This document shows positions 10,092 through 22,140 of a stretch of 64,000 nt of DNA, piece after piece (positions within the stretch are counted from its first letter, which is position 1; every line of letters starts with the position of its first letter). The notes beneath the pieces were generated by a model. It worked only from the letters and a program-made list of their open reading frames with translations, was not told the origin of the DNA and searched no databases. Origin of the DNA: Ampelocalamus luodianensis (taxonomy: Eukaryota; Streptophyta; Magnoliopsida; Poales; Poaceae); the NCBI GenBank assembly GCA_036346255.1, contig CM070625.1, positions 33,298,520 through 33,362,519 on the forward strand, given 5' to 3'. A program made the position numbers and the translations under genes.

Positions 10092-10805
10092 GTCGCTACT
10101 TGCTATCTATATATGCACGGCAATATCGTAGCTCTAACGACCGATTCAAGCGATTTACTCAACTTAACGAAAATGATGCACAAACGTATAATATATAAAG
10201 AAGGATTGATGGTAGTTTGTGCTCTCGAAGGAGAGTTGCAAAGAACAAGTCTTTGCCATCTCAATCCTATTGTCTATACTCTTCATTAAATGAATATGAT
10301 AGTATAAATTCAAACTATGAGCTCTAAACAATACTTTGCTTAATCACAAATGATCTCAATCATATCAAAATGATCTTAACTATCACATTCAATCTCGATA
10401 AGAAGAAAAGTTCATCACAGAGCGAACAGAACAAAGCCCACCGATCAATTTCAGTTCACATTATCAAAGACTATCAAAGTCACATCACAGACGGTTCGTC
10501 AATACAATAGAGCTCAAGAATGAACTAACAAGATATCAAATTGTGATGGCATTCAACAATGCGTGATAACTAGCATTCAATCGAAAGTAACAAATTAACG
10601 AAGATATGAAATTGACAAGAGCAAGTAATTTGTACAATAGAGCTCAAGAATCAACTAACTATCACATTCAATCTCAAGATAAGACAAAGTTCATCACAGA
10701 GCATGTCAACAAAGCCCACTAATCAATTTGCCATATCTTTAGTACTAGATTCAGTTCACATATTATCTTTAGGAATACTCACGAGAGGATGCCGCACAAC
10801 AACTC

Positions 10806-11010
10806 ACGGTGCAAGGAGGAGGCGGTGCGGGGAGGAGGCCGACGCGGGAGAAGGGAGGCGCCTGAGGAGGCCGACACGGGGAGGAGGACGGCGGGGAGGA
10901 GGCGGTGCAGAGGAGGAGGGCGCGGGAGGAGGCCGCGCAGAGGAGGCCGGGCAGGGGAGGAGGCCGTGCAGAGGAGGAGGCCGACACGGGAGGAGGCCGC
11001 GCGCGAGGCG
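10806..11010. repeat. GGAGGAGGCCG minisatellite in the 5' leader, copy A
   Basis: About a dozen imperfect units built on GGAGGAGGCCG followed by a CG-rich spacer. Extremely G-rich on the plus strand and CpG-dense. It lies in the predicted first exon of the minus-strand CACTA gene, followed on that strand by a consensus donor GTGAGT near 10806. It may form quadruplexes or encode a Pro/Ser/Arg-rich tract, but no frame is clearly favoured. Confidence 0.7.
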
Positions 11011-11154
11011 AGGCAAAGCGTCGTCGATGAAGGGCGCGGCGTCGGGTCTTACGGCCGGGAGGTGAGCAGGCGAACCCTAGAGGAGCCGAGAGAGCGCGAG
11101 AGCCTAAGGCGCGGGAGACGAAGTGACGAGTAAAGAGCAAAACCCTAGGTGCGC

Positions 11155-11166
11155 TTTTTATAAAAA
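11155..11166 (-). promoter_or_regulatory. TATA box of the CACTA minus-strand gene, copy A
   Basis: TTTTTATAAAAA, followed on the minus strand by a plausible leader containing CTAGGGTTTTG. It directly abuts the palindrome block at 11165-11415. The motif is near-symmetric, but the plus-strand gene has its own TATA box at 11478. Confidence 0.5.
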
Positions 11167-11415
11167 TGATATCACAGACGGCTCTATTGAAGCACTGCAG
11201 CGATATACTATCACGATGGTTCTTTAATAGAGCCGTGCGCGATATCATAAATATCATAGACGACTCTATTAAATAACCGTGCGTGATAGTATATCACGAG
11301 CGGTGCTTCAATAGAGCCGCTCGTGATATTGATGATATCACGACGGTGCTTAGATAAAGTCGTCTGTGATATCTTATCACAGACAGATCCATCATAGAGC
11401 CGTCTGTGCTATGGA
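11165..11415. promoter_or_regulatory. Internal palindrome block between divergent promoters, copy A
   Basis: Same ATCAC-CGG/CCG-GTGAT repeats as at the element ends. Positions 11170-11328 form one large imperfect inverted repeat centred near 11249 with arms of about 75 bp. The block lies between the minus-strand TATA box (11155) and the plus-strand TATA box (11478), so it could act as a shared operator for both genes. Confidence 0.65.
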
Positions 11416-11477
11416 TCTCATTCCCTTCATCTCCGCGCGAGTGTCTCTTCGTCTCTGCTCGGCTTTACTACTTCTTT

Positions 11478-11487
11478 TATATAAATA
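11478..11487 (+). promoter_or_regulatory. TATA box of the small CACTA ORF, copy A
   Basis: TATATAAATA, 70 bp upstream of the ATG at 11556. Conserved in copy B at 22597-22606. Confidence 0.6.
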
Positions 11488-11555
11488 GACAACCCTTATC
11501 GAGGGATTTCTCACGAACCTCGATCCTTGATCATTCCTCTCTCCACAAATTCCAA

Positions 11556-12080
11556 ATGGCTTCCTCTCGTCCGGTACAGCATGGCCTACATTATGGTTGT
11601 GTACTCGCACCTCTCGATCGCAACTTTGGCCCAAGCTGCGAACAAGGCGTCCGTTCGCAATGCAATCCGTTGTAGACCCTCCGATCTACGGAGACCATAA
11701 CGGCGATCATCGGTCGATTGGAGCTCCTCCTCCAACAGACGGTCACGAGGCTCTCGACATCCGACGAGTAAACCTCGTCGTGGAGATTGTCCTATGGAAC
11801 TCTTTGGTCCGCACCGAGAATGCACCAGAGAGAGTCGAGGACGACTCGACATTGCGGGAGAGCGGGTCACCTGGCCGAGACTGTGGAGACCGGGTTGATG
11901 GCCTGCTGGGTTATATGGGACTTGATTACGAGTCCGAACATCTACAAGAGGAAATTGAGCGTGCAAGGTCACAGTGGGCGTTTGGTGAGACGATACGATC
12001 CCTCCCCACCGGCCGACGAGAATGCGTGCGAAGATTTGAAGACTAAGATAGGATCGCTCATCCTTTTTTATCGTGCGTGA
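11556..12080 (+). pseudogene. Small CACTA gene of unknown function, copy A
   Basis: Starts ATGGCTTC at 11556 downstream of a TATA box. The beginning in one frame reads IVMVVYSHLSIAT-like hydrophobic residues, better preserved in copy B. From about 11700 to 12046 a second frame gives a charged, protein-like stretch: RRVNLVVEIVLWNSLVRTE, LGYMGLDYESEHLQEEIERA and a stop at 12046. The pieces are in different frames, so this copy is broken or mis-sequenced. I recognise no domain. It sits between two palindrome blocks, which suggests an element-specific accessory protein of roughly 170 aa. Mutually consistent structure in both copies is the main support. Confidence 0.5.
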
Positions 12081-12254
12081 TGTAAAACGATAAGGCGATC
12101 TATTTTCTCGTGATGTAAATATGGTCTTTAATTTTTATAAATGCGTGATGATATGGTCTTTTTATAAATGCGTGATGATATGGTCTCTTTATCATCTATT
12201 TATTCTTGGGCAAAATTCATTTTGTTAATTATTTGCGCATATACATGCTCAATG

Positions 12255-12640
12255 CGCTATCACGATTTGAATGAAGAACCATACGTGCTAATATCCTCAT
12301 CACGCAGCGGTTCATATTACTAATCGTCAGTGTTGAACTTACCTGAGACGGCTCCATGTGGGCAAATGCGTCAGATATACTCAATATCACGACGGTTAAT
12401 AAGTATAACCGTGCGTGATATACTCACATCACGCAGCGGTTTGTTAATAGAACCGCTGCGTGATGTGAGTATATCATCATGACGGTTATACTTATTAACC
12501 GTCTGTGATATTGAGTATATCGCGACAGTTCCACATGGAGCCGCTCTGTGCAAGTTCAACACGAATGGTTTGTGGATAACCGTCTCGTGATATACTCGTA
12601 TCACGAGCGGTTGGAAATAAGAACCGCTCGTGATATTTCA
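12255..12640. promoter_or_regulatory. Giant palindrome upstream of the TNP2 promoter, copy A
   Basis: A second internal block of subterminal-type repeats. Positions 12331-12561 form one inverted repeat centred at 12446 with arms of about 111 bp. The inner 26 bp of each arm (12416-12441 and 12451-12476) are perfectly complementary around a 9-base loop. The block ends directly at the TNP2 TATA box (12644). Confidence 0.75.
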
Positions 12641-12643
12641 CCC

Positions 12644-12653
12644 TATAAATATA
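12644..12653 (+). promoter_or_regulatory. TATA box of TNP2 gene, copy A
   Basis: TATAAATATA, four bases after the palindrome block. It is followed by a leader with a likely 5'-UTR intron (about 13017-13115, GTAACG to TGTGTAG) ending just before the ATG at 13120. Conserved in copy B near 23739. Confidence 0.65.
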
Positions 12654-13119
12654 AAGACCCGACAGAGGCCCCCGGCCCTAGCGCCTCTGATCTCTTCTTT
12701 GGAATAGAGGGGCTTGAGAAGCTTTGCTCTGTGTTGGCTGTAGGAGGCTTGTTTATTTTGCTTGCCTTGTTCTTGGTTGTGGGTTGCCCTAGCAACTTAT
12801 GGTCATTTGGCTTGCATGCATGCTTGCTTTGTGAGGCTTGGCTTTGGTGGTAGCTCTCGGTTTGGGTGTTGTGAATGAGTGTTTTTGTGAGTGGGATAAG
12901 CTTATGTGAGCCGGTGCATTTCATTGTGGCTCTTCTCTTGCCACATTCATTGGCCCAAGGAGAAGGACAGTGAGGAATCTCGCGGGATATTAGGAATTTT
13001 CGTCGTGAGCTCCGAGGGTAACGATCTTTAACTCTTTATATTTGCTTAATAGGAGGAGTAACGTATTTGCAGTTTATTAATATAATTTAACACTACTAAT
13101 TGTTACATGTGTAGCGTAG

Positions 13120-16100
13120 ATGGACCGAAACTGGATGTACGGTGCAAACCGTGTGAGTGAAGAGTACATTAAAAGAGCGCGAGCAGGATATGCTTTGAAT
13201 AAGGATACAACCCGCGCATGATCGTGGGGCACTTGATTGAAGGGGTTTCAAAAAGGGTATACATGTTGGACCAATCACGGTGAAGAGCGATTATACAGAA
13301 GTTAATAATGATGACATCGACGAGAAGTCAACGATATGCGGATGTGGATCGTGTTTTTGATGACGATAGGTCGTGCGATGACAATCGGATCGATGCTACG
13401 CGATGCGATGAAACTACAGTGAGAGAGAGTTTTGTAAATTCGAGCGCTTAATGGAGGACTCGGGGAAACCTTTGTTCCCTGGCTGCAAGCCGGAATACAC
13501 AAGGTTGTCAACCATACTTGAACTGCTGAAATTGAAGGCGAGCAATGGTTGGTCCGACAAGAGTTTCACGGCGTTGTTAGGTCTCCTAGCGGACATTCTT
13601 CCGGAGGGAAACGTGTTGCCCAGCACCACCTACCAAGCCAAGAAGGTTCTTTGTCCATTGGGAATGGAAGTAGAAAGAATACATGCATGTCCGAACGATT
13701 GTATCCTGTATCGTAAAGAGTATGCAGACTTGCATGTATGTCCGTGTGCAAAGCATCCCGATACAAGCGTAAGAATACGCTAAGGTGAAGCAAGGACCTC
13801 TGCTAAGGTGTTGTGGTATCTCGCTGATCCCACGTTTGAAGCGTTTATTTGCGAACCGAAAGGAGGCAAGATTGTCTGCTTTGCGTTGGCACTCGGAGGA
13901 GTGTAAGAAAGATGGAAAACTAAGACATCCCGCCGATTACGCCTGATGGAGAAACTTGATCGGACCTTCAAAGAGTTCGGTGCGGAACCGAGGAACATAA
14001 GGTTAGGGTTGAGTACGGATGGAATGAATCCTTTCAATAACATGAGCAATGACATAGCACATGGCCCGTGAACCTATGTATGTACAACCTTCCTCCTTGG
14101 TCGTGTATGAAGCGGAAGTACATTTTGATGTCACTACTTATCCAAGGGCCAAGCAACTCAGGGAACGATATTGATGTGTACCTAGAACCATTCATTGGAT
14201 GATCTTGTGACATTTGTGGAACGAAGCGGTACAAGTATGGGATGCGTAAACGAGAGAACTTCTCTTTGCGTCATGTTGTTCGCACTATCAATGATTTTCC
14301 TGCCTTGGTAACTGTCGGGCTTGATGACGAAAGGAGCCAAAGCTCGTCCGCACCGCTAGATGCTACGAGAGTGTATGGTGAACAACTCGCGCAAAGCGTA
14401 TATATGTCACCGTATGTTCCTTCCGAGTCACCCATACCGCAAGATGAAAAAACAATTCGACGGAAATAAGGAGGACAGTTTAGCTCCAAGGGCTTTTAGA
14501 GGAAAGAGGTCTATGATATGGTTAAGAATATCGATGTTGTGCTTGGGAAGGGATGTAAATTAAAACCCGTCGTAAGAACATCCGAAGAAGCGGTCAATTT
14601 TTGGGACTTGCCTTATTGGGAGCACTTAGAAGTTCACATCGCATCAACGTCATGCACGTGGAGAAGAATGTATGTGAAAGCTTGATTGGTCTCTTCATCA
14701 ACATTAGTGGCAAAACAAAGGATGGTGTTAACATACGACGCGACTTGGTTGATATGAACATAAGGACCGAAGTTAGCACCGAAAGAGACCGATAAAGGAT
14801 GAACATACCTTCCACCACTTGCTACACTATGTCCAAGGCGAGAGAAATGAATTGTGCCAAAGCTTGCATGGTGTCAAAGTCCCGTCTCGTTACTCCGCTA
14901 ACATTAAGAAACTTGTTTCTATGCAAGATTTGAAATTAATTGGTATGAAGTCTCATGATTGTCATGTCTTGATGACACAAATGCTTCCTATTGCAATTAG
15001 GGGTATCTTGCCAACAAGGTCAGTGGCAATCTTGAGGTCGTGTTATTTCTTCAACTTAATTGCTCGTAAGATCATCGATCCCGAAGGACTAGATGCTCTG
15101 AGCCGAGGTGGTGACAACTCTATGTCAACTTGAGATGTATTTCCCTCCGTCATTTTTCGATATTATGGTCCATCTCATTGTTCATCTTGTGAAAGAGATA
15201 AAGATATGCGGTCCCGTGTTCCTCGTCATATGTACCCGTTCGAGAGGTATATGGGAATTCTCAAGTCCTACGTGCGGAATCGATCTCGACCGAGGGCATC
15301 ATCGAAGGTTATGCAACCAAGAGGTCATTGAGTTCTCGTCGACTACATGGCTCGTGGAACCGATAGGTGTGCCTCTATCTCGTCATGAGGAAGGCCGATG
15401 GTATCGGGACCATCGGAAGGAAATCAATCACTCCCGATCTGGATACGTACGTTCAAGCCCATTTCACGATCTTGCAACACATGACCCAACTGTCCCCGTA
15501 CATCGACGAGCACAAAGACATGGTACGCCAACAGAATTCAGAACGGTCGGAGGTTTGGATCACGAGAGAGCACAACCGTCGGTTCAACGAATGGGTAAAG
15601 GTGCGAACCATGACTGGGAGGTCATCAAGTGATGATACGCTGCTATGGTTGGCAAAAGGGCCACAATTTACAATTGTCACATGGCAAGGATACGACATAA
15701 ATGGGTACACATTTTATACGGTAGCTTAGGATAGGAAGAGCACAGTCCAGAACAGCGGTGTCCGCATAGATGCATTCAGTACCGATGGGCTGAGGAGCTC
15801 GTACTATGGGCAAATAGAGGAGATATGGGAGCTCGACTACGTGCTTTTCAAGATCCCCCTATTTCGGTGTCGTTGGGTCAATCTCCCACATGTGAAGGTC
15901 GACAAGTACGGCGTCACTACCGTGGACCTCGATCGTGTCGGATACAAAGACGAACCATTCGCATCAAGCTAACCAAGTTGTTCAAGTCTTCTATGTAACC
16001 GACTTAGGCAAATAAGAAGCGCCACGTAGTTCTTCATAGAAAAGAAGGATTGTCGGAGTTGAGAATGTAGTGGACGAGGAAGAATACAATCAATTTGACG

Positions 16101-16198
16101 AGTTGCCTCCTTTCGAGACGGCATCGCTCGAGGAAGAACCCAGCGAGGAAGCTAGCTATATGCGCGTCGATCATCATGAAGGACTATATTTTAATTAA
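13120..16198 (+). pseudogene. TNP2-type CACTA transposase, copy A
   Basis: Starts MDRNWMYG at 13120, the usual N-terminus of plant TNP2 proteins. It continues in shifting frames through the Transposase_21 region: HACPNDCILYRKEYADLHVC (zinc-finger-like Cys/His), SLLIQGPS and WNEAVQVWD; then FPALVTVG, SHPYRKMKKQFDGN, LPYWEHLEVHI and MHVEKNVCESLIG. Further blocks are SMQDLKLIGMKSHDCHVLMT, QLEMYFPPSFFDIMVHLIVH and FERYMGILKSYV. The DUF4216-like C-terminus (GPQFTIVTWQGYDINGYTF, then RKRRIVGVENVVDEEEYNQF) ends at TAA 16196-16198. TNP2 is the catalytic nuclear transposase that cuts the element ends. About ten frameshifts interrupt it. Confidence 0.85.
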
Positions 16199-16397
16199 GA
16201 AATTACTCCATTGTAATTAATTTATTCCATAACATCATGTGTTATGAACTTGTAATATGTCGCACGTATATTTTGATGTCAACGTGGAATTGTAATCGCT
16301 CTGTCCTTGTGGACCGTATATTTTGGTGCATTAAAATTCATTTAATTTGGAAAATAGTCCACCGCACCACCTTTCTAGAAACCTAAAAACTAAAATT

Positions 16398-16960
16398 TTA
16401 TGGCAAATAGTCTAACACCTTTGCAAAGAAACCGGTATACTCATGCCTAATCCTCGCAATCGTCATTGCGAGAAGATGACGAGTCGTCCCACCCTTCCAC
16501 ACCGCAGCCAATGCTCGTGCACCGTGGCCATCCTCCGACAGCGCCACACCCGCCCATGGCGACCTTCTTCCCCACGCCGCTGGACCATGTCCGCGGCGAG
16601 CCTCGCACCGCTGCACTCTGGTTGGTCTTGGCCGTCGCACCGCCGCCCGGTCGGCTCGCCCTCGACTGGCGATGTAGTGCTTCCCAACGCCGCGCGCGTC
16701 TCGCCGCGTGTAGGAGAGGAGACCGGCACGTGGCGCGGCCTTGTGGCGCCACGCCGCCGTTCAAGAACATGAGGCCGCGCCGCATGTCTTGGGGCGCGAA
16801 GACAAGCCCGAGGCCGACGATGAAACAAGCCCGGGTTGCGGTGGCGGCGGTGGTTGACGACGCGAGGTAGCGCCATTGTCCCGCCACTTCATCGCCTCCT
16901 CGCGCTCAGCGCCACGCGCCTCCCACGGCGTTCCTTGGACACCTTGTACAAGGCCTTGCA
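16398..16960 (-). pseudogene. Small minus-strand CACTA gene, 3' exon only, copy A
   Basis: GC-rich sequence with minus-strand frames equivalent to exon 2 of the small gene described at 27474-28241. In this copy the duplication ends at 16960, exactly where exon 2 begins, so the promoter and first exon are missing. Confidence 0.45.
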
Positions 16961-17442
16961 ATTAGAGTCAATACCGTGCTTCGAAAAATGCATTAGTAGT
17001 ACTAGATTAAATTATACATAGGCATTCATTCATAATGGGAGATCCACATTGCAACAAAATAATAGATCTCAAATTGCTTTGTATGGAAGGAAATATATTT
17101 CAAATTAATATTTAATGTAGATGTCTTATGCTGAACTTTTTAAAAATGAATTTTGATAGTTAATTCTATGATTTTTTTACAATATCTCATTATTCGTAAT
17201 TCAAATCCAAACTTTACTTCAACATGTTATAAAATTTTAACTCAATTGTAATTTGTTAATTTAACGCCTGCTTTAATGGAGAACAGAATTTTGAACTTCA
17301 ATTGTTTGCAAAAGCTCAACTCTCGCTCCCCAATTCCAAAATCCTCAAAGTTTCAAACTTCAGCCAAAGTGTCAAGACATCACATTTCAAAGTCCTCAAA
17401 ACCTCTTGGCCAGCTCACCATTTTCCTCTCCTAGCCGGACCC

Positions 17443-17452
17443 CACTACTACA
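17443..17452 (+). repeat. CACTA left terminal inverted repeat, copy B
   Basis: CACTACTACA preceded by CCC. Together with TGTAGTAGTG at 28635-28644 it delimits a complete 11.2-kb element. Confidence 0.8.
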
Positions 17453-17459
17453 CACCTCA

Positions 17460-17870
17460 CACGCTGCACGGCCTGAATAGCCATCACGCACGTTCCCAAC
17501 CGCTCGTGTTTTTGTACGCCTGCGGATAAACAAGTTATCACGACTGTTAAAAATCCGCCTGCGATAAGTCACAACACAAACGGTTCTAATTATATAACCG
17601 TCATGCTATCTAATTATCACATTTGCTCTATTTACAAACCGCTCGTGATATGCACATATCCTGCATTTCTAATTATTTAACCGTCGGATATACATATATC
17701 TCAAACGGTTCGTAAATAGAACCATCTGTGATAAAAGGATATCCTGCACGTTCTATTTACTAACCGCTCGAGATATGTGTATATCACGCACGGTTATTAA
17801 ATAGAACGGTTCAGATATGCATATTCACGCATTTCGCTTGATTGTTAAACCGCTCGTGATAGTTACTTCA
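17460..17870. repeat. CACTA left subterminal palindrome block, copy B
   Basis: Counterpart of 6310-6720. Several arms carry GCATTTG or CATTTG where copy A has ACGGTT or AGCGGTT, which destroys the symmetry of individual palindromes. Confidence 0.75.
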
Positions 17871-18189
17871 CCTAACTATTTTTAAAAATTCGCCAGCCTC
17901 AGAATTGCTAGCCATGCCCTCTCAAAATAAGCAGCGTAAAATAGATACATCACGTATAAATCAACTGACAACCCAAAGTGATCATTGTCAATTACAAACC
18001 AACATATATCAAATATTGTCGCTAGTGTACCATTGAATTACAACTATTCAAAGTGAATTACAACTATATGAAATATATATTAATTGTTTCGAGGTCGCTC
18101 AAGAGTGAAACTCTCCGGGCGCAATGATATCCGCCATGATGAAGGTGCAAAGCCTCCCTCGAACATCCGAGATCTCTTTCGAACAAGTG

Positions 18190-21100
18190 AATCTAAATCT
18201 ATATTCAAAACCTACAAACAAGAGTAAAGTGTTACACATATATATTTAAATTTATAATTAGCAATTATTATAGATTGACCAACCTCGATCCGCAACCTAG
18301 CACTCATGAGAATCGATATGATGGCAAACGAGAATGCACATTCTTCTCGCTTTTGGTCGCGGCAATCGAAAAATAGAATTACATATATAGGTATAGTCGC
18401 TCGAGACGATTATTACTAAGTATGATATAGGATTATTGTGTTGTAGCACGCATCGAAATCGCCCCCTGTGATTAAGTGTGGCGCCTGCTCCTGTATAGCC
18501 CTCCTCGGCAATATAGGAGATGAACGACCTACATGTTTCCAAAAAGTTAACCTCGCCATTTCAAACGGCGAAGACTACAATAGAGTTATGTATGGAGGAA
18601 ATGAGCACACTGCCGAGTACTTCTTGCACAAGGGTGAAGTCGTGGTCTTTTTCATTAGGGGAATCAAGGTACAAGCACTGATTCCTCTTGGTATAATGAC
18701 TAGAAGGATCCAAAGGATGCCTACTCATGTATGTCGCTATAGTCATTAAACCTAAGTTCATATCACAGATAAAGTACAAATAAAATTTGTATAGAAAGTA
18801 GTGAAGCACTTACTCGGTTGTAGGGCACCATTATGTAGTCCACGAGTTTTGAGCAAGCAACCCGCCGTATGTATTTCTCGACGAGGATGCGCCTCGCCAA
18901 GATGGTTTGCTTAGAGACCACGTGGGTCGAGGAAACCCACCTGCTTCTTTCAATCACGGGCGCTTTAATCATGTATCTATACATAAGCAATGAGTTGTTA
19001 TATTACGTGAATGTACGTGAATGTAGAACTTGATTGTACACACTTACAAAGGTCCAAAGATCGTAGAAGTGAGGCATCGAGGGCTTTGAGGTTGAATAGG
19101 TCGAATAAGTCGCCAAGCCCACGGCGAAGGGGGCCGCTCGTGGAGGAAATAGTCCTCCGTGTATCCGATGGTGATTCCATCGCACTTTCTCTTGGTCTTC
19201 TCAAGTACCAATATGCAAACTCGACAACCTAATCCAAACAGAGGCTAATATCGTCGCCGCCAACCTGACTCCAAAGAGTATTTCTTAGGTTAGGAGGCTA
19301 AGCGCCTTAATGTTCTTCGATTTCGATTTGTCCCGAACGACTTGCTCGCCACGCCGCCTTCCTCCCGCCGACGCACTCGGAACCGACACGGCGCACGCTT
19401 TTTGTTCGCTTCGTGTCTTCTCCACGGAACCGGCGAGGCGGGCTTCAAGCGCGTTGAGGTGCGCCATGGAGGGTCCTGTTGAGAGACATGGTCGTGTCGA
19501 GATGGTTGGGGTAGAGTCATCAAAAGTTGAGGCGGCATCGCAGGTCCGTGACGATGTCCTTCAAAAGTTGAATTGAGAGGCATGGTCGTGTGGAGATGGT
19601 TGGGGTAGAGTCATCAAAAGTTGAGGCGCATCGCAGGTCCGTGACGATGTCCTTCAAAAGTTGAATTGAGAGGCATGGTCGGTGGAGTCATCGAAGGTTG
19701 AGGCGGCATCGCAGGTCCAGCATGATGTCCTTCTTTGGCCACCGAATAAAACCGCATGGCATCCCCGTGTTATGATTTCGCTGTCGCGAATCTCCAATGG
19801 ACGACCCTTAAAATTATCATGTACCATGTCCACCGACTTCGGCGAACCTCGCGCCACCGGGCACCGCGGTCGCACTATCCCTTCATTGCATGGATACACC
19901 ACCCCGCCCAAACTCAATAGACATCCCAACCATCCTCACTTGGAGTGTGCAATGCGCCGCTCCTACAAAACGACACGCAATTAGCTAAGGCGCCCTATAG
20001 GTCTATCTTTGAGCATTCCGTAGATGTACATTACCTTGATGTCGCCGATAGGTAATTGGACATCATCGTGTTCACAATTTATGGACGCCGACGCCATCTC
20101 GATGTTGAGGAGGATCGCCACCAAAACAACGGGGCGCTCGCGATCGTTGTTGAGGAGTAGTAGTTGATTCACTTGGTCCCGCAATCTTGCTATCTTTTCT
20201 TCAAATTTTGCGAAGCACCCGCTTTCTTCCTTCAAATTTTGAAGTAAGCACATGTTCCAACACCGTGTCGCACTCGCCTTGGATCTCTTCCCCGCTCCTA
20301 TACGCGCAGAGTCGCCCGGGAATCCATCCTCCAAGATACGTTAACCCCTTTGCTCGCGTGCGACACCCGTGCCTTGTTTCCTGGTCGAGTTAGTATATCC
20401 TTCTCCCGCTCGCTGGAAGGAGCCTTCTAACATGCGAACTCAATTTTGCCGCAAGAGGTCATCATGTTATTATATACATTATGAAGTTATAGACTTATTA
20501 ACAACTAGGTAGTTCAAGACATTTACCACACGGTTGGCCACATCCCGGCTCACTGGTTTGTGAAAGAGATTTACCAAGACGAATCGATGCCCTCGCTCTA
20601 ACCGTGAGAGAGCGCACCGGTTCGTGATCTCAAGAAATGGCCTTGTTTCGCTTCAAGGCCCCTCCGCCGCCCATTGCGCGGTTTTACCCGCTGCACTGGG
20701 CCGTGCCGAAGTTTGTGGGGGTGAGTGTTATGTCCGAGAGCCTTGTGCGCCGACTTTCTCAAGAAATTCGGCGCCGCCTTCATTTGCACAAAGGCGCCCC
20801 ATATATCCCGCGACAAGAATTTATACGCCGTGAAGGGCGCTCACCCGTGTTCACGTGATTTGTGACAAGCACGCTTGAAGGTCCTCCACGCCTTTCCGAT
20901 CGAGAAAAACGCCGTTGCCCACGCGCCAAGTCCGGGCCGGAAAGTGAACGATTTTAAAACTTCGCCCCACACCGGCTTCTCCAACATCCGCACACGTTGT
21001 CCCACCACCAGGGTGATGGGGACCTGCTCCTTCCAAGTATCCCGCACAAGGTTCGAATCTCGCCACGCTTTGGGGGACTCACAGATCCCATTGGCATTGA

Positions 21101-21209
21101 CCTCCGTGGACGGCCATTAGGCCCGAGGAATTCTCGATGTTCCTCCGCCATCTCGCGACGCACTCACTTTCCTGAGATCCGCACGGCGCGAAGATGGTGC
21201 GGACGCCAT
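18190..21209 (-). pseudogene. CACTA Transposase_24-like / Ulp1-like gene, copy B
   Basis: Counterpart of 7060-10091, with ATG at 21209. The coiled-coil exon (20334-19981 region, LLQNLKEESG then KFEEKIARLRDQVNQL), the 95-bp repeats (19485-19740) and the Ulp1-like frames are present. Some stretches are more intact than in copy A, for example LARRILVEKYIRRVACSKLVDYIMVPYN-type residues spread over 18763-18990. Others have new shifts. Because breaks fall at different bases in the two copies, the parental gene may have been intact. Confidence 0.5.
19485..19740 (-). repeat. 95-bp tandem repeat, copy B
   Basis: Same array as 8330-8610, with two full units and one partial unit, carrying GTCATCAAAAGTTGAGGCG. 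Confidence 0.8.
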
Positions 21210-21939
21210 GTCGCTACTTGCTATCTATATATGCATCGGCAATATGCGTAAGCTCTAACCGACTGATTCAAGCAGATTTACTCAACTTAACCAAAATGAT
21301 GCACAAACGTATAATATATAAAGAAGGATTGATGGTAGTTTGTGCTCTCGTATGAGAGTTGCAAAAGAACAAGTCTTTGCCATCTCAATCCTATTGTCTA
21401 TACTCTTCATTAAATGAATATGATAGTATAAATTCAAACTATGAGCTCTAAACAATACTTTGCTTAATCACAAATGATCTCAATCATATCAAAATGATCT
21501 TAACTATCACATTCAATCTCGAGATAAGAGAAAAGTTCATCACAGAGCTAACCGTAACAAAGCCCATCGATCAATTTCACCACATTATCAAAGACTATCA
21601 AAGTCACATCACGCATTTGTCACAATACAATAGAGCTCAAGAATGAACTAACAAGATATCAAATTGACATGGCATTCAACCGTCTCGTGATAACTAGCAT
21701 TCAATCGAAAGTAACAAATTAACAAAGATATGAAATTGACAAGAGTAAGTAATTTGTACAATAGAGCTCAAGAATCAACTAACTATCACATTCAATCTCA
21801 AGATAAGACAAAGTTCATCACAGAGCATGTCAACAAAGCCCACTAATCAATTTGCCATCTTTAGTACTAGATTCATGCCACATATTATCTTTAGGAATAC
21901 TCACAGAGAGGATGCCGCACAACAACTCACTTGCAAGGA

Positions 21940-22140
21940 GGAGGCCGGCAGGTGGGAGGAGGCCGACGGGGGAGAAGGGAGGCGCCTGAGGAGGCCGACA
22001 CGGGAGGAGGACGGCGCGGGAGGAGGCCGGCAGGAGGAGGACGGCGCGGGAGGAGGCCGCGCAGGGGAGGAGGCCGCGCAGGGGAGGAGGCCGGCAGAGG
22101 GAGGAGGCCGACACGGGAGGAGGCCGCGCCGAGGCGAGGC
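21940..22140. repeat. GGAGGAGGCCG minisatellite, copy B
   Basis: Counterpart of 10806-11010 with a different order and number of CG-rich spacers. Confidence 0.7.

Larger units (their letters stand above)
5791..16960. repeat. Tandem duplication, copy A (11,170 bp)
   Basis: Begins ATTAGAGTCAATACCGTGC at 5791 and ends CTTGTACAAGGCCTTGCA at 16960. The same start immediately follows at 16961, giving a direct head-to-tail repeat. It contains about 500 bp of host flank (5791-6293), the CACTA left terminus and nearly all of the element, but not its right terminus. It is collinear with copy B throughout. Confidence 0.95.

Noticed and set aside
10703..11257. Long Arg/Gly-rich and Pro/Ala-rich ORFs on both strands
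   Set aside because: Produced by the GGAGGAGGCCG minisatellite, which is open in most frames; treated as a repeat in a leader exon.
16447..16887. Competing ORFs of more than 130 codons on both strands
   Set aside because: GC-rich DNA gives overlapping open frames. Only the minus-strand gene with promoter, seen at 27474-28330, has support.
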